Assembly: GCF_028583425.1 (NCBI RefSeq)
Contig: NC_072801.1
Location: 63,937,766-64,001,765, forward strand
Direction of reading: 5' to 3'
DNA: 64,000 bases
From: Eublepharis macularius
Lineage: Eukaryota > Chordata > Lepidosauria > Squamata > Eublepharidae
Part shown: positions 1 to 10,745 of the stretch, piece after piece
How the letters are laid out: the number at the start of each line of letters is the position of its first letter
How positions within the stretch are numbered: position 1 is the first letter of the stretch
Translations under genes and position numbers: made by a program
The notes under the pieces: model-generated
The model's database searches: none
Told to the model about the DNA's origin: nothing
What the model saw: the letters and a program-made list of their open reading frames with translations, nothing else

Positions 1-360
1 AGGGGAAAAAAATAAAAGAGGGAAAGAGCAGATTAGAGAGCAAACAGTATCATCATGGAGCACAGACTGAACCATTGTCCCTTCCATCTGCCAAGGCAAT
101 CCTCTCTGCAGAAGCTGAAGGCTCCCCACCCAGAGCAAACACAGTCAGACCCAGCAAATTTGCTCAAGACAGCCACACCCATCAAGAGCTATTGTGTCCC
201 CACGGGCGGGTAAGCGCAATTCATTGTAAACTTGGAATAAAACTTGTGGGGAAGTGTGATTACCTCACCAAACGTGACCCTCGAGGGGGAAGCAAGTGGG
301 TTTTGCAAAAATCGAACCACCCACAACTCCCACCTTCACTCTCCAATGCTGACAAAGTCC

Positions 361-465
361 GATGCTGTTTGCGAACAGCATTTTGGGCATGACTAGTAGT
401 CGATGGGGGTGACAGTGAATGCATCTATCTAGGATTTCATGCTCACTCACACTATGGCGTGAAAT
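361..465. other. Two short hairpins of unknown nature
   Basis: ATGCTGTT-tgcg-AACAGCAT (about 363-382) is a perfect 8-bp stem with a 4-base loop. About 50 bases on, GATTTCATGC and GCGTGAAATC (about 433-464) form a 10-bp stem with one G-T pair and a 14-base loop. I could not match the region to U1, U2, U4, U11, 7SK, U3 or any other small RNA I know. It may be a worn repeat or a non-coding conserved piece. Confidence 0.2.
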
Positions 466-2007
466 CATCTTGTCCCCCAAAAGGAGTGTGGCTTAGAAGC
501 AAAAGCAGGCACAGCCACATCCAAGCAATCCCTGCACCATCCATTTAAGAGGTATCACGCAGGGTCACGTCGCTCCCTAATGGGTGGAGTATCACCCTCT
601 CGGCTTGTCAAGCCCTTTCCTCCTTTTCTTCCCCCCTCCTTTTTTTTAAAGCCTTTGCAGTAGAGGAAGAACATAGACATATCCCTCTTTTACAGCTGTG
701 CAAGTGAGTTCTGCCCCAGACTTGGTCTCTAGAACACCTCAAGACTGAAAGAGAAGGCCACGTGCCTCTTTTTGGCTGCGCACTGGGTTGTGGTGAGCAG
801 ACACATGCACACCAACACCTGAAAATTAAATGCTTCCCTTATCTCAGTCAACGGTAACACGGCCAGGCCCCTTCATGCATCTGGTGATATCACAGGGCTC
901 TTGAAAGGCTCTCGGTCTTCCAGCATCAGAGGGGTCACCCTGGGTTGCCACCCAAAGCTGCTTACCTTACTCAGGACACAAAAAGCTGCTACGTGTAGGG
1001 GCCCAATGAGGCACAAAATCCACAATTTCCTGCTCCTCTGGTCCCCCTAGTTCAAAGCACCCATGCTAAGCTGGAGGTTATCTTAATAAGCACCCTACAG
1101 CTTTCCCAGTGCTGAATTTCCTTTTCTCCCAGCACCATTTGCCTACCTCATCTCATCTCCCCGGAAGCTGCTATTTGTCTAATGAGAAAATGAAAAAGTT
1201 GCCCGCAGAAGATTAAGAGGTGGAACGTATCAATGGGCCGATCACTCAGCAAGCAAATCACCGGAGGCCACAGCAAAGCTAACACCCCTCCAGGGCTGGT
1301 TCGAGGTTAGTTTGACACCCCCAAACAAAGCACTCGTTCCCCCCTCCTGCACCCACTGCTCAGGCTAAACCAAGGGGCTTGGCTTCAGCCCAGCCAGGAT
1401 GGATCCAGAAGGTAACGCTCATCACCTCCCAAACTGCCGATGGCCGGGAAGCCCAATCCATGCAGCATATCAGTGCCTTTGTCATGGTGCTGCCCCGAGC
1501 AGATGCTTGTGGAGGCTTGGCTGAAGAACCAGCCCCGCACCGCTCCCTTTCATAGCAACGGCCCCAACCGTAAGCGAGAGCAGCAGCTGCAGGGAAGTTG
1601 CTTCCCTTCTTCCTGCCACCAAGTACTCCATTCTAACTGCCTCTGGAGCTGAAGTAGTGACGGGAAGGGTAAGGTGCCTCCTCTCACCAGCCAGAAGGTC
1701 AAGGGGCCTTGGAAAATGGCACCTCCTCCACACCAGCAAGGGAAAAACCAGCCTGGCCTCCATGGCCTGTTAACAGCTCACTTTCTTTTGGCACTGGCAA
1801 ACTGATTTTCTCCTTCACACACACCCCTTTCTCTAGTCTCTGGGCTTCGAAGTCTGAGGGCAATGCCCATCCTGTTTTCAGTTATATTCATTCCCATGCC
1901 AGCACAGTAAACTTCAAAAGCTCTGAGCACCTTTGAGAGGTTGTGTTTTTATCTGAAAAGCGGGATTAAAAATACAGTAAACAACAAGTTTTCTGCTCTA
2001 TTCAAGA

Positions 2008-2249
2008 GAGCCGGTTTGGTGTAGTGGTTACGAGTGCGGGACTCTAATCTGGAGAGCCGGGTTTGATTCCCCACTCCTCCACTTGAAGCCAGGTGGGTGA
2101 CCTTGGGTCAGTCACAGCTTCTAGCTCTCTCAGCCCCACCCCCTTCACAGGATGTTTTGTTGTGGGGATAATGATGACATACTTTGTAAACTGCTCTGAG
2201 TGGTTTAAGTCATCCTGAAGGGCAGTATATAAATCAAATGTTGTTGTAC
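2008..2249 (+). repeat. tRNA-derived SINE, Sauria-like type A
   Basis: It starts GAGAGCCGGTTTGGTGTAG with an A box (TGGTGTAGTGGTTACGAG) and B box (GGTTTGATTCC), runs through the AAGCCAGGTGGGTGACCTTGG body, and ends in the tail GGCAGTATATAAATCAAATG followed by GTTGTTG. The same order recurs at 15,862, 21,930, 37,962, 50,727 and 57,099. Confidence 0.85.
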
Positions 2250-2321
2250 CATCACCTCATAATGCTAGATCCTATGAGTGTCAGCAACAACTTTGGTAGT
2301 CAAACTCTAAATTTCCACTCT

Positions 2322-2341
2322 TGTGTGTGTGTGTGTGTGTT
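2322..2341. repeat. (TG)n microsatellite
   Basis: About ten TG units in a row, not linked to a gene feature. Confidence 0.9.
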
Positions 2342-3187
2342 AAGCATGATGGGGAAATTGTGGCCAAAGAAAATTAGCAGCAGTGGCCTCAGCAATCAGA
2401 AACCACCTTTCTTTCCTCCAGTAACCAGAAAAACTGGTTATTTGACCAGAAATGGCCAGATTCAAATAAATGTGAGAAAAAGCTTGCTAAAATAAGGTAT
2501 TGAACGGCGTGGGAAGAGCATTACGAAGCAAATAAAAAGTTAATTGTGCGACCTTTGGTTGGCTTTAATTCATCCCACCTGAGAGTAAAAGGGGGTGCCT
2601 TCGTGATCGGACAAAGGCCAGTTCCCTACCTCAAAAAGGCATCTGAGAATGGTGGCAGGCCTTACAGGCTGGCACAATTAGAACCAAAGAATTCTGGGAA
2701 TCCTACAGTTTAGTCAACTGATGTGTGGGGAAGCAGGAAGACGTGCATTTTTTAAAGCCAACACATAACCAAAGTGTAGCTTTTATTAGAGGCAGGCATG
2801 TCCTCAAGGGATTCTGTGGAGCAGAAACTAAGACATGAGTGAATGACAAGGATGATAAGATAAGGGCCTGTCAATCTTATCAATTACTCTGAACATCAGA
2901 TGCTACACTGGATTATCTCATGTGCATTGTGCTTGCCTGAGAGCATCAGCAGGCATAGAGGAGAGAAACGAGAAGTAAGCGGCTAGGGTGTTTTTTTTTC
3001 AAGCACACAAAAAGGAAGAAGACTTTATGGAATGAATAAGGAAGAGGTTTAAGGATGGTCAAGAGAGAATTCATGCACAGTGTAACTGAAAGGTAGGAAG
3101 CAAACAAAATTACAGAAGGAGATTAAAGAAGACGAAGATAGAAAGTCACCTAGAAGAACAAAAGAAAAACTGATCAAATGAAATCGA

Positions 3188-3310
3188 AAAGAGTCCAGTA
3201 GCACCTTTAAGACTAACCAACTTTACTGTGGCATAAGCTTTCGAGAATCACAGTTTTCTTCGTCAGATGCGCATTTTGCTACTACAGACTAACACGGCTA
3301 ACTCCTCTGG
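3188..3310. repeat. Dispersed repeat (AGTAGCACCTTTAAGACTAA type)
   Basis: Contains AGTAGCACCTTTAAGACTAA, GCATAAGCTTTCGAGAATC and CTTCGTCAGATGC, a string I know as a high-copy vertebrate repeat. Related fragments lie near 25,545-25,630 and 34,595-34,715. Its class is not clear to me. Confidence 0.6.
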
Positions 3311-3489
3311 ATCTAAGATCAAGTGAAGAAATTGCTGTTTGTTTTATAAATAAAGGACATGCGTAAATTGGAGTGTGGCAGGAACAAACAGAGAAACAAT
3401 GAGAAAATGAACAGAAGTGATTAGATACAGGAGAGAGAAAACAATGAAGCAGAGGAAGGAGGAGAACTTGGGACAAGAGCAGGCCTTAC

Positions 3490-3544
3490 CAGAGTCCCCA
3501 ATGATGAGCAGCTTGAACAAGTGGTCATAATCCTTGGCAGCCAT
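3490..3544 (-). CDS. RAB35-like small GTPase, first coding exon (partial gene)
   Basis: The exon reads MAAKDYDHLFKLLIIGDSG and ends one base into the glycine codon at a good donor (gtaagg on the minus strand). After the first residues this equals the start of RAB35 (MARDYDHLFKLLIIGDSGVGK), and the split inside the P-loop is where Rab genes of this class have an intron. RAB35 is a membrane GTPase of endocytic recycling and actin control. Rab1, Rab8 and Rab13 fit less well because they read LLLIGDSG or have other N-termini. The remaining exons (rest of the P-loop, switch regions, NKxD, prenylated tail) are not visible in 1-3489 and should lie left of the window. The gene points away from BICDL2, on the same strand. 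What is seen is the exon and donor; the RAB35-paralogue identity is inferred from 19 residues. Confidence 0.6.
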
Positions 3545-4679
3545 TCATGTGTTGGGTCAGCTCCTCCTCCCGGTTTCTGTCACGCTCCTTCCTTCCTTCC
3601 TTCCTGAAGGGATTCTCCACCACTCCCACACTTGCCAGTGGGAAATCTGTCCTGCTTCAAAGACCCATTGCAGCTAACGGCAACTTTTTTTTGTTTTGGT
3701 CTCCTATGCTGATCTCCAACTTTCTTTTTTGGGGGGGGGGTCTCCTGGCTGATCCCCCAAAATGCTTTGGGCACAAGTTTGTATTGAATGCACCAGTTCA
3801 CGTATGACACTAAGACCGTGTTTTTCCTTCAAAAGGATTCCTTGAAAAACATGAAATATTTCTGCAAAATGCCCCTCCGGTTCTGGGAAAGAGGGTACGT
3901 GGCGCACACAGACCCTCTGTCTTCCAGATGCTTTTGTGTCCTTAAAAGAAAGGGGGGGGGTAATCCAATAACTGGAAAAAGCCGCACACTTCAGTCTGCC
4001 AAGAAAGTTCCTTTCCACAATGCCAGGAAGCTGCAAAATAAAGTTGAAATGAGGTTGCTGAAATTAATGAGATGTTCTCAGATGTGACAAGCAGATCTAG
4101 AGGTGATAAAAATCTTCCATTTCTTCCTATAGGATGGACAAGGAGGGAGGGAAGAAAAAAGCGGATGGTGGAAAACGATGCAACTTTCCTCCCAGAAAGA
4201 GTAGTTTCCCCTAATTTCAAAAGGTGGGGTGCCAAGTGAGGTTGAACGTGAAAGAGAACTTGAGTCTAAAGTCTCCCGAAGAAGAAGCCTGTGAAATTCA
4301 GAAGGAGATGGGCGTGGGGAGGGCTGCCTTCTCCAAAGAGGGAGGGATGGTGCTCCAGTTCCAGCATCCGAGACAGAAAACCAAACTCAAGCACCCCAAT
4401 CAAAAATTCTGATTTGCAAAAAAAGTAAAAATCTAAGTCAGAAAGCTGTAAGAGACTCGGCGCGGGGTGATAGCGATGACTTCCTCTAACAAAAGGACTA
4501 ATTTTTAAAAAGGGGAGGATCCCAATCGGAACTGGACCGAAACTTTCACTAGCGGAAGGGAGACGGGATGGCAATCCAAGGCCGGGTAGAGGAAAGGGGA
4601 AGAGAAGAAAAACGGAGGGGGGGGGTGTCACCCAGCTGACCACAGAACTCCCCTCCTCCTTCCCCAAGAGAGAGTTCAC
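3545..4679. other. Upstream region of the RAB35-like exon
   Basis: It carries a (TTCC)n run just upstream of the ATG, several poly-G/poly-C runs and no recognised gene. On the minus strand the 70 bases before the ATG are purine-rich and offer no strong splice acceptor, so whether the 5' UTR runs straight from the CpG island or is spliced cannot be decided. Confidence 0.4.
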
Positions 4680-5330
4680 CAAGAAGGTCTTTAAAGCGCC
4701 GCCAAGAAAGGAGGGCTGCAAGCGGCAGGGATGGCGAGGGAAGGCGGCAGGGGAGGAGCTGCGCCCGGGGCGAAGGAACGCGGCCGAGGAGCCGAGCCGG
4801 ACTCACGGGCGGGCTGGGGCGAGGAGAGGACGCGGCCGGAGGAGGGGCAGGGCGGGGGGCATCGAGGGAGGGGATGCAACGGGCGCTTCGACGGCCAGGC
4901 GGAGCTCCGCTGCCCTCTCGTCCTGGCTCCCTCCCTCCTGCCCGCCGGACGCTGGCCTGGGATCAGATGACCGCGCAGCTGGCCGGGCCGCTTCCTTCCT
5001 TCCTTCCTTCCTGCCGGCCTCTCCTGCGGGCTGCTGCTCCTTCCTCCTTCCCGGCTGCGGCCACCGCCTCTCCAGGCAGCCCGGGCGGCTGGAACGCGGA
5101 CGCGCGATTCGAAGCAGCTGGGGAACACGGGGCGGGGCTTGGGGATAAAGGGCGGTGCTTAGCGACGGTAGAGGGAGGTGGGCGGGGCTCCAGGCTGGGG
5201 AAAGAGCGAATGAGGGATGGGCGGGGCGAAAGGAGCTGAGAACGAGTGGGCGGGGCTCCGGGCCTGGAAAGCAGCCGCGGAAGAATGGGCGGGGCTTGGG
5301 GAAGCGGGCGGGATGCGGGTTGGCGCTAGG
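4680..5330. promoter_or_regulatory. CpG island, probable promoter of the RAB35-like gene
   Basis: The stretch is very GC-rich with many CpG pairs, unlike the AT-rich repeats around it. It lies about 1.2 kb upstream of the RAB35-like ATG. Housekeeping Rab genes usually start in such islands. No plus-strand gene begins to its right, so I assign it to the minus-strand gene by position only. Confidence 0.65.
5130..5318 (+). promoter_or_regulatory. Array of six GC boxes (SP1/KLF-type sites)
   Basis: GGGCGGGGC occurs near 5132, 5180, 5220, 5250 and 5288, with a degenerate GGGCGGGA near 5307, spaced roughly 20-48 bases and all in one orientation. Several are followed by TTGGGG or TCC, as in a decayed minisatellite built around the box. 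Confidence 0.65.
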
Positions 5331-5439
5331 TTAGATTGCGTTGATTTTGCAGGAGATAATTAATTTATTCAGAGTTACTATTAATGTGTTTAAGTACACA
5401 GGTATAGTCAATTCCATTTTAATTTGGTGGAGCTTTCTG

Positions 5440-5560
5440 GCCAGCTCCGGATTGGGAAACTCCTTTCGTGATTTGGGGAAGGGAGGGAGCTCAGCGGGTT
5501 ATAATACCATAAAGCCAGCTTGCTTATGCTCTGTTTCAGCATTGCTTCAACCCTCTAGTG
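5440..5560 (+). repeat. Worn fragment of MITE family B
   Basis: Shows TTGGGAAACTCC, GGGAGGGAGCTCAGC and TATAATACCATA in the same order as the better copies at 12,471 and 48,637. Both ends are lost. Confidence 0.5.
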
Positions 5561-5599
5561 GTTTTCTGCTGGTTTTAGTCTTTGCATGAACCCTATTTA

Positions 5600-5695
5600 A
5601 TGTTTATTGAACCGTCTTTGAAATTGACTGTACTGAATCACGTTGTGGAACCTGCCTTGAATCTCAGAAAGATGGACTATAAATAATATAAAAAA
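5600..5695 (+). repeat. SINE tail fragment
   Basis: GAATCTCAGAAAGATGGACTATAAATAATA is the same kind of tail as at 8540-8632 (GAGTCTCAGTGAGAAAGG...GGACTATAAAT). Confidence 0.5.
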
Positions 5696-7793
5696 AATTT
5701 TCGAGGGCTATTGATCTCTTGTCTGGAAATCAATTGTAATTCGATGAGAATTCCAGGTTCCTCTGGATCTATGACACAAGGTGGTGAGTGCAACCATGAA
5801 ATGACGACCGCAGATGGTGGAGCCAAGCACAAAATGTTAAAAGAGTGAGTTTATGCATAAGTCTTATAGCAACTGTGACACTGAGAGATCCCTGTCTTTT
5901 GGTGCTACACCTCTGAAGATGCCAGCCACAGCTGCTGGCGAAATGTCAGGAACTACAATGCCAAGACCACAGCAATACAGCCCGGAAAACCCACAACAAC
6001 TACCTTATAGCAACTCTTCAGCATTTCCGGCAAAAGCTCTGATGAACAGGATGCCTTTAAAAATGAACGTATTGTTGTAAAATATTTTCTTGCATACACC
6101 TAGCTATCTTTAGTCATGTAGTGAAGATACCTGCGCTATGGAGGTAGCTGCTGCAGAAGTAATTTTTAAAAAATCTGCCTAGTCAATCAGATCTCCCGTG
6201 GCCAAAGAGAAGCCCCATCTGGCCTGTCCACTTTCTAAAAACATTTGGTGGGTGCCAGGAAAGGTGTCAGTGGGTGCCACGTTAATAGCACCTGCTCAAA
6301 CCCCTACACCATGCTGGCTCCACAGAGACATACAATATTTACTCCTCAGTAGCATTGCATAGGAGGGGAGTACCGGTGTGGAGGAAGTCCTGTTGAATTG
6401 GGATTTACTTCTCAGGCAGCCTATCAGGGGATTGGGCACAGAGGCAGGGATAACACTAACTTGTTCATCACTCTAGGTGAGACACTAATCCGTCTATAAG
6501 AGCTTTATAAAAGCATAGTTATTATTAAAGGAGGTAGCAGGGGAGGAATTAAGAAGGGAACTTGGGGTGGTTCTGAAGTAGTAGGGTTTGGCGGAGGATG
6601 GTAGCCGGGGCTCCTGTATTTTAAGAGCTGCACAGCAGGCAGTCATTCAAAGGTGTGGATGTCTCCTGCATGGAGAAGAAAGCTTTTCCTGTTGAATTTT
6701 TAGCAGAAGTGTGCCTGGAGGTTGGGAGAGAGGGTGCTCTGGCCTTTGGAATAAGGCTTGGAGACTAGAAAGGAAAAGAAGAGATTGTAAGAGGACTCCT
6801 AGGTCCTGGCTCTTTCTCTTTAGATCCCTCTCGGGAGGCCTGATGCTTCTTCCCAGACCCATCCATCATGGAAATGTGAGTCTACAGCTCAGGGGCTGGG
6901 CCCAGAGCTGGTCACAGTGGTCTCTCATCTGTTTACTCTGTACATCTGCCCGATTCCTCCGTTCCACATTCCGCTCTGGAGGGTTGGGATGCCAACTGCA
7001 GCCACCCCCTCAGCGTTACAAGAAATAGCTGCATTGTTCTCTCATTAGGCCCACTTGCGTGTAGAAAAATGCCACCCAGATGGGCACAGCTGGTGTGAAG
7101 GGGGGGGAGGGCACCAGCAGAAGAGCCAAGAGAGTCTCTTGCCAGAACGAGGGTTGTGCCTGCCCAGCTAGAAGAAAAGGCCTTTGGTCATGTTGGTTTT
7201 AAGCAGATGCAGTTTAACAGCCTCAGCCTTTGACTGAAGTCTAAAGTTTAAAAATAAACGGAACCAAACTCTGATTAGGTAGCTTACATTTCTGTTATTC
7301 GCCACCTTGGGACCCTATTTTGGGTGGGAAAGCATCATATAAACATTTTAAATAAAATATTAAATACGTTAAAAATTAAATAAAATATAAACAAATTTGT
7401 GATAAACTGAGGGTTTTTTTTCCTGGGGAGGGGAGAGAAATGTCACCAGCCTACTGAAAACACAAACAACATTCGAGATAACTTCTCTAGTTTCTCATCC
7501 AGAGAGAGCAAGGCCTCTTGAGGTTCGTTCATAAAAAGAAAGGAAAGCAGCCCAAACCAGTGATATGTTTAAATAAAGTTGAAAAATGCAGCCTAGAAAT
7601 ATTTCTCCCTTATTCAAGATTTAACTTTGACCAAGACTCAACAGAGCTAAATCCCATCCCCCGTCTTCAAACTCCATAGTTCTAAGACATACCATAAAAG
7701 AAAGGATCTCTGAGGATGTGCAGAGTCCATTTCCCCTACAAATGACTCACTGCAGCCTGATATATGTGATGAGAGCTTCAAGATGAACAGAGG

Positions 7794-8111
7794 CAGGGCT
7801 TTTTTTCAGCGGGAACACAGTGGAACAGAGTTCCAGCACCTCTTAAAAATGATCACATGGCTGGTGGCCCCACCCCCTGATCTCCGGGCAGAGGGGAGTT
7901 TAGATTGCCCTCCGTGCCGCCGAGTGGCGCGGAGGGCAATCAAAACTCCCCTCTGTCTGGAGATCGGGGTGGAGCCACCAGCCATGTGACCATTTTCACC
8001 AAGGGCAATTTAAACTTAAAAAAAAAACCCTTGTTCCAGCTGACCCAAAGTGACGTCATTGTGCGGTCTTGAGTTCCATGTTCCACCACTTTTCCCAGAA
8101 AAAAAGCCCTG
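7794..8111. mobile_element. hAT-type MITE family A, copy 1
   Basis: Ends are CAGGGCTTTTTTTC and GAAAAAAAGCCCTG. The middle folds on itself: CACATGGCTGGTGGCC, GATCTCC, GGGGAGTTTAGATTGCC are answered by their complements about 70 bases on. The flanks AACAGAGG and AAGAGTGG look like a worn 8-bp target duplication. It has no open frame, so it was moved by a transposase from elsewhere. Confidence 0.8.
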
Positions 8112-8267
8112 AAGAGTGGGAATGATTTACAAAAAAAGGTTTGAGGCCTATCATTTTGGAAACTGACACAGCTTTAGTGATCCAAGTGTCTGCAGTTTCA
8201 TGAATAATGTGTGCCCAAAGAACCCAGGAATCTCATATTCCAACATTCCGTTCTTTTTAATATCACA

Positions 8268-8508
8268 GCTGGTGTGGTGTGGTGTGGTGTGGTGGCTAGA
8301 GTGCTGAACTCTTGAAGACCCAGGTTTGAATCCCACTCTGCCATGGTAATTCACTCGGTGACCTGGCTCACTTGTTCTCTCTCTCAGCCTAACCTGCCTC
8401 ATTGAGCTGTTGCTGTGAGGATAAAATGGAGGGTGGGGGGAGAATGATATTGTAAGCTACTTTGGATCCCCATTGGGAGAAAAGAGAGGTATAAATGAAT
8501 AAATAAAG
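8268..8508 (+). repeat. tRNA-derived SINE, Sauria-like type B
   Basis: Has a B box (GGTTTGAATCCC), the body CTCTGCCATGGTAATTCACT, and the tail TGCTGTGAGGATAAAATGGAGG to GAGGTATAAATGAATAAATAAA. The 5' end carries extra GGTGT units. Confidence 0.85.
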
Positions 8509-8539
8509 ACACTCTCCCAAAGAACCCAGCAGCCATCTT

Positions 8540-8632
8540 ACTGATTGTACTGATCTCACACTATGTAATCCGCCTTGAGTCTCAGTGAGAAAGGTGGACT
8601 ATAAATGACATAAATAAAATAAAAATTTAAAA
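8540..8632 (+). repeat. SINE tail fragment
   Basis: TGTAATCCGCCTTGAGTCTC to GTGGACTATAAATGACATAAATAAAA, an A-rich retroposon tail without its head. Confidence 0.55.
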
Positions 8633-9090
8633 ATGTGAAGTTTAAAACTATACATCTTTGTTTAATAAACAGAATATTATTAAACTTATATTAACAAAAT
8701 ATATGACAGAACACTATAACATACATTTTCTTTGTTATAGATAAATATTTTGGTTCATCTTGTCAGCCTTGATATTTAACTGTAATTTTTTTTTTAAGTT
8801 CCCCATGCCTTAAGTAGCTGGGGGGGAAAGTCACAATAGTATCTGCTTTGTGTATTTTTAATGTGTTCCTGTGAAATAAGGAGGGAAAGGGGGAAAGAAC
8901 AAGCCCTGCAGGTGCAGAGGAGAGAAATGACCATTTCTTATTTGCATATATATATGCAAAGAAAACCTGGGCAAAGCGGGAGCCCTAGTATATTGTGGGT
9001 AACATCGCCACCTATTGGAGGGGTGGGGGAAATGATGCTGCTAGTGTGCAGTTTGACAGAGAAATTGGCAGCACCCCCTTGTTGAAATTT

Positions 9091-9305
9091 GACCTGGATT
9101 GCCCAGGTGAGCCCGATCTCATCAGATCTCTGAAGCTAAGCAGATTGGCCCTTGTTTAGTAATTGGATGGGAGACCTTCAAAGAAGACCAGAGTTGCAGA
9201 GTCAGACAATGGCAGACCACCTCTGTTAGTTTTTTGCCTTGAAAACCCCACTGGGGGGGGGGGTCAGCACAAGTCAGCTATGACTTGATGGCACTTTCTA
9301 CTACC
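9091..9305 (+). repeat. 5S rRNA-derived SINE, copy 1
   Basis: The head GCCCGATCTCATCAGATCTC-TGAAGCTAAGCAG and TTGGATGGGAGACC follow the 5S rRNA gene (GCCCGATCTCGTCTGATCTC, GGAAGCTAAGCAG, TTGGATGGGAGACC), including the internal promoter region. The body continues CAATGGCAGACCACCTCTGT and ends CTATGACTTGATGGCACTTT. It is too diverged and too long for a 5S gene. Confidence 0.85.
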
Positions 9306-10012
9306 ATGCTGAAATCACCTTGACGTTTCAAGAATCCCAGTCCCAGAAGAAGACAAGTGAGCAGGGTCTTTTCTTTTTTTCTCCATCCTCCTGTTCAAGT
9401 GCGCAATCACAGGTCGATTCCTTGGAGTTCGTCTGTAAGGAAGGCAGCCAAAATGCAAAGCAGGGCAACACAGGCATTTAAAGTGCTAACAGAACAGAGA
9501 GGCACAGCCTCAGAACATACAAGTGGATTGTTCAGCAGTGCAATTATCATTACTTTCCAAGATGGACAATTTGACAGTCCTTGTTTCAGACTTCTAAGAA
9601 GTCAAGTATGATTTCTTTACCCCCTCACTGTAGTGAGATAATGTTATTTATGCCCACTACTGTCAGAGCTTTTAATCTACAAGAGAGTAAACATATCAGT
9701 ACCTAAGAGGTCAGGCCCCCTTTTGGCAAAAAGCCAAGCAGCGGAGGCATGTACAGATCTGACAAGGTTGTGTCTGTAGATGGTTCTAGAAAATTCTGTG
9801 GAGCCATGTTTCAGAAGACTGACTAACCATTTGGGTAATCCAGAACATCTTTTGGAGTACAGACAGGTGTACAATGGCCAGAAGAATTTTTTTTTAAAGA
9901 TCAATAGTTTTTTTGGGGGGGGGGTTGTTTGTTGAGTAATCCAGAGCATCTGCCATTACCCAATATTTTCTGAAGAAGGCAATCCTGCTGGCCAATAAAG
10001 AAAGGGAATTGT

Positions 10013-10360
10013 GTGAGTTTTACTTGGCCCATAGTAATAATAATCACATGGCCAATTGATGCCGTCCCTCTGGTCATGGTGGTTTATGTTACCACTTACC
10101 CACCACCTGGATCAATGCATATCTTTCAAACTAGAATATCCTACCAAGCCAAGAGTGATGTGGGACATTCATTGGCAGGAGTGGCTGATCCACTGATACA
10201 TCTTAGAACTCTCCACCGATCCCAGTCAGATGTGAATTATGGTAGGTATCTAGATCCCCGCTTGAGCAGCAAGGACCAACTTCTGACTGGATATGATGCC
10301 CTGAACCTTCCATTAGACCACTTCAGAATGTCAGCCTCACTGATGGAGAAATGGTATTGA
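10013..10360 (+). other. Unrecognised 115-codon open frame, possibly a decayed retrocopy
   Basis: The frame contains fairly protein-like text, for example LRTLHRSQSDVNYGRYLDPR and KDQLLTGYDALNLPLDHFR, lying 3' of BICDL2 on the opposite strand. I do not recognise a family. No splice sites or promoter point to a gene. It could be chance or a fragment of an old retroposed mRNA. Confidence 0.2.
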
Positions 10361-10571
10361 TGCGCTTATGACTGAACTAGAGGAAGAAAACAAATTCTTT
10401 TGGCCTAGAATTAAACTGATGAGCCTCTAGAGCCAATTCAACCCCAGATGCATCTCGCTGGCAACTGCTGTCCAGGTTCAGCCTCGTTCTTTATCCAGTA
10501 CTGGCATTTTATATTTCCCTCCACCTCCTTTCTTCAAGCATCTCAGGAGTTCCCCATCATCTCCAGGCCCC

Positions 10572-10745
10572 TCAACTTTTCCGGAAAAGAGAGAGGAAGC
10601 CGGTACCATTGGGAGTGCTGGTGCCACGGCGAAAAAGAGGAGGGTTTTTGCCTTGTGTTGGGCTCTTAGGTGAAGGAGTGATGGTGTGAGTCCATTCCTG
10701 CTGCTTCTGGAGCAGTTGCTGGTGGATGATGTATTGAATATCATC
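10572..10745 (-). CDS. BICDL2: BICDL2 last coding exon
   Basis: 57 codons plus [21 protein letters not shown], a Ser/Thr/Pro-rich stretch, and the basic end FLSLFRKS. Confidence 0.9.
   Translation of the reverse strand, partial: DDIQYIIHQQLLQKQQEWTHTITPSPKSPTQGKNPPLFRRGTSTPNGTGFLSLFRKS

Larger units (their letters stand above)
1..3489. other. Putative intron 1 of the RAB35-like gene; no other exon seen
   Basis: I searched both strands for Rab switch, WDTAGQE or NKxD motifs and saw none. The stretch holds one Sauria-like SINE (2008-2249), a TG microsatellite, a dispersed repeat (3188-3310) and an unexplained pair of hairpins near 361-465. The small open frames here show no recognisable family and no splice logic. 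Confidence 0.5.
5331..10571. other. Repeat-rich gap between the CpG island and BICDL2
   Basis: Contains fragments and copies of known repeats listed separately (5440, 5600, 7794, 8268, 8540, 9091) plus one unrecognised open frame at 10,013. No exon of a known gene was seen. The 3' UTR of BICDL2 must occupy its right edge; I found no clear minus-strand AATAAA close to the stop codon. Confidence 0.5.

Noticed and set aside
2008-2100. Possible tRNA gene in SINE heads
   Set aside because: A and B boxes are present but no cloverleaf can close and a SINE body follows.
3344-3489. Extension of the RAB35-like frame past the donor (reads on for about 47 codons)
   Set aside because: The P-loop is not completed (GDSGKACSCP instead of GDSGVGKS), so the frame beyond the donor is intron.
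4691-5239. Long overlapping frames on both strands (up to 145 codons)
   Set aside because: They follow from the lack of stop codons in a GC-rich CpG island and are Pro/Arg/Ser-rich without a family.
9091-9200. Possible 5S rRNA gene
   Set aside because: Only part of 5S matches, with many changes and a foreign 3' body; it is a SINE.
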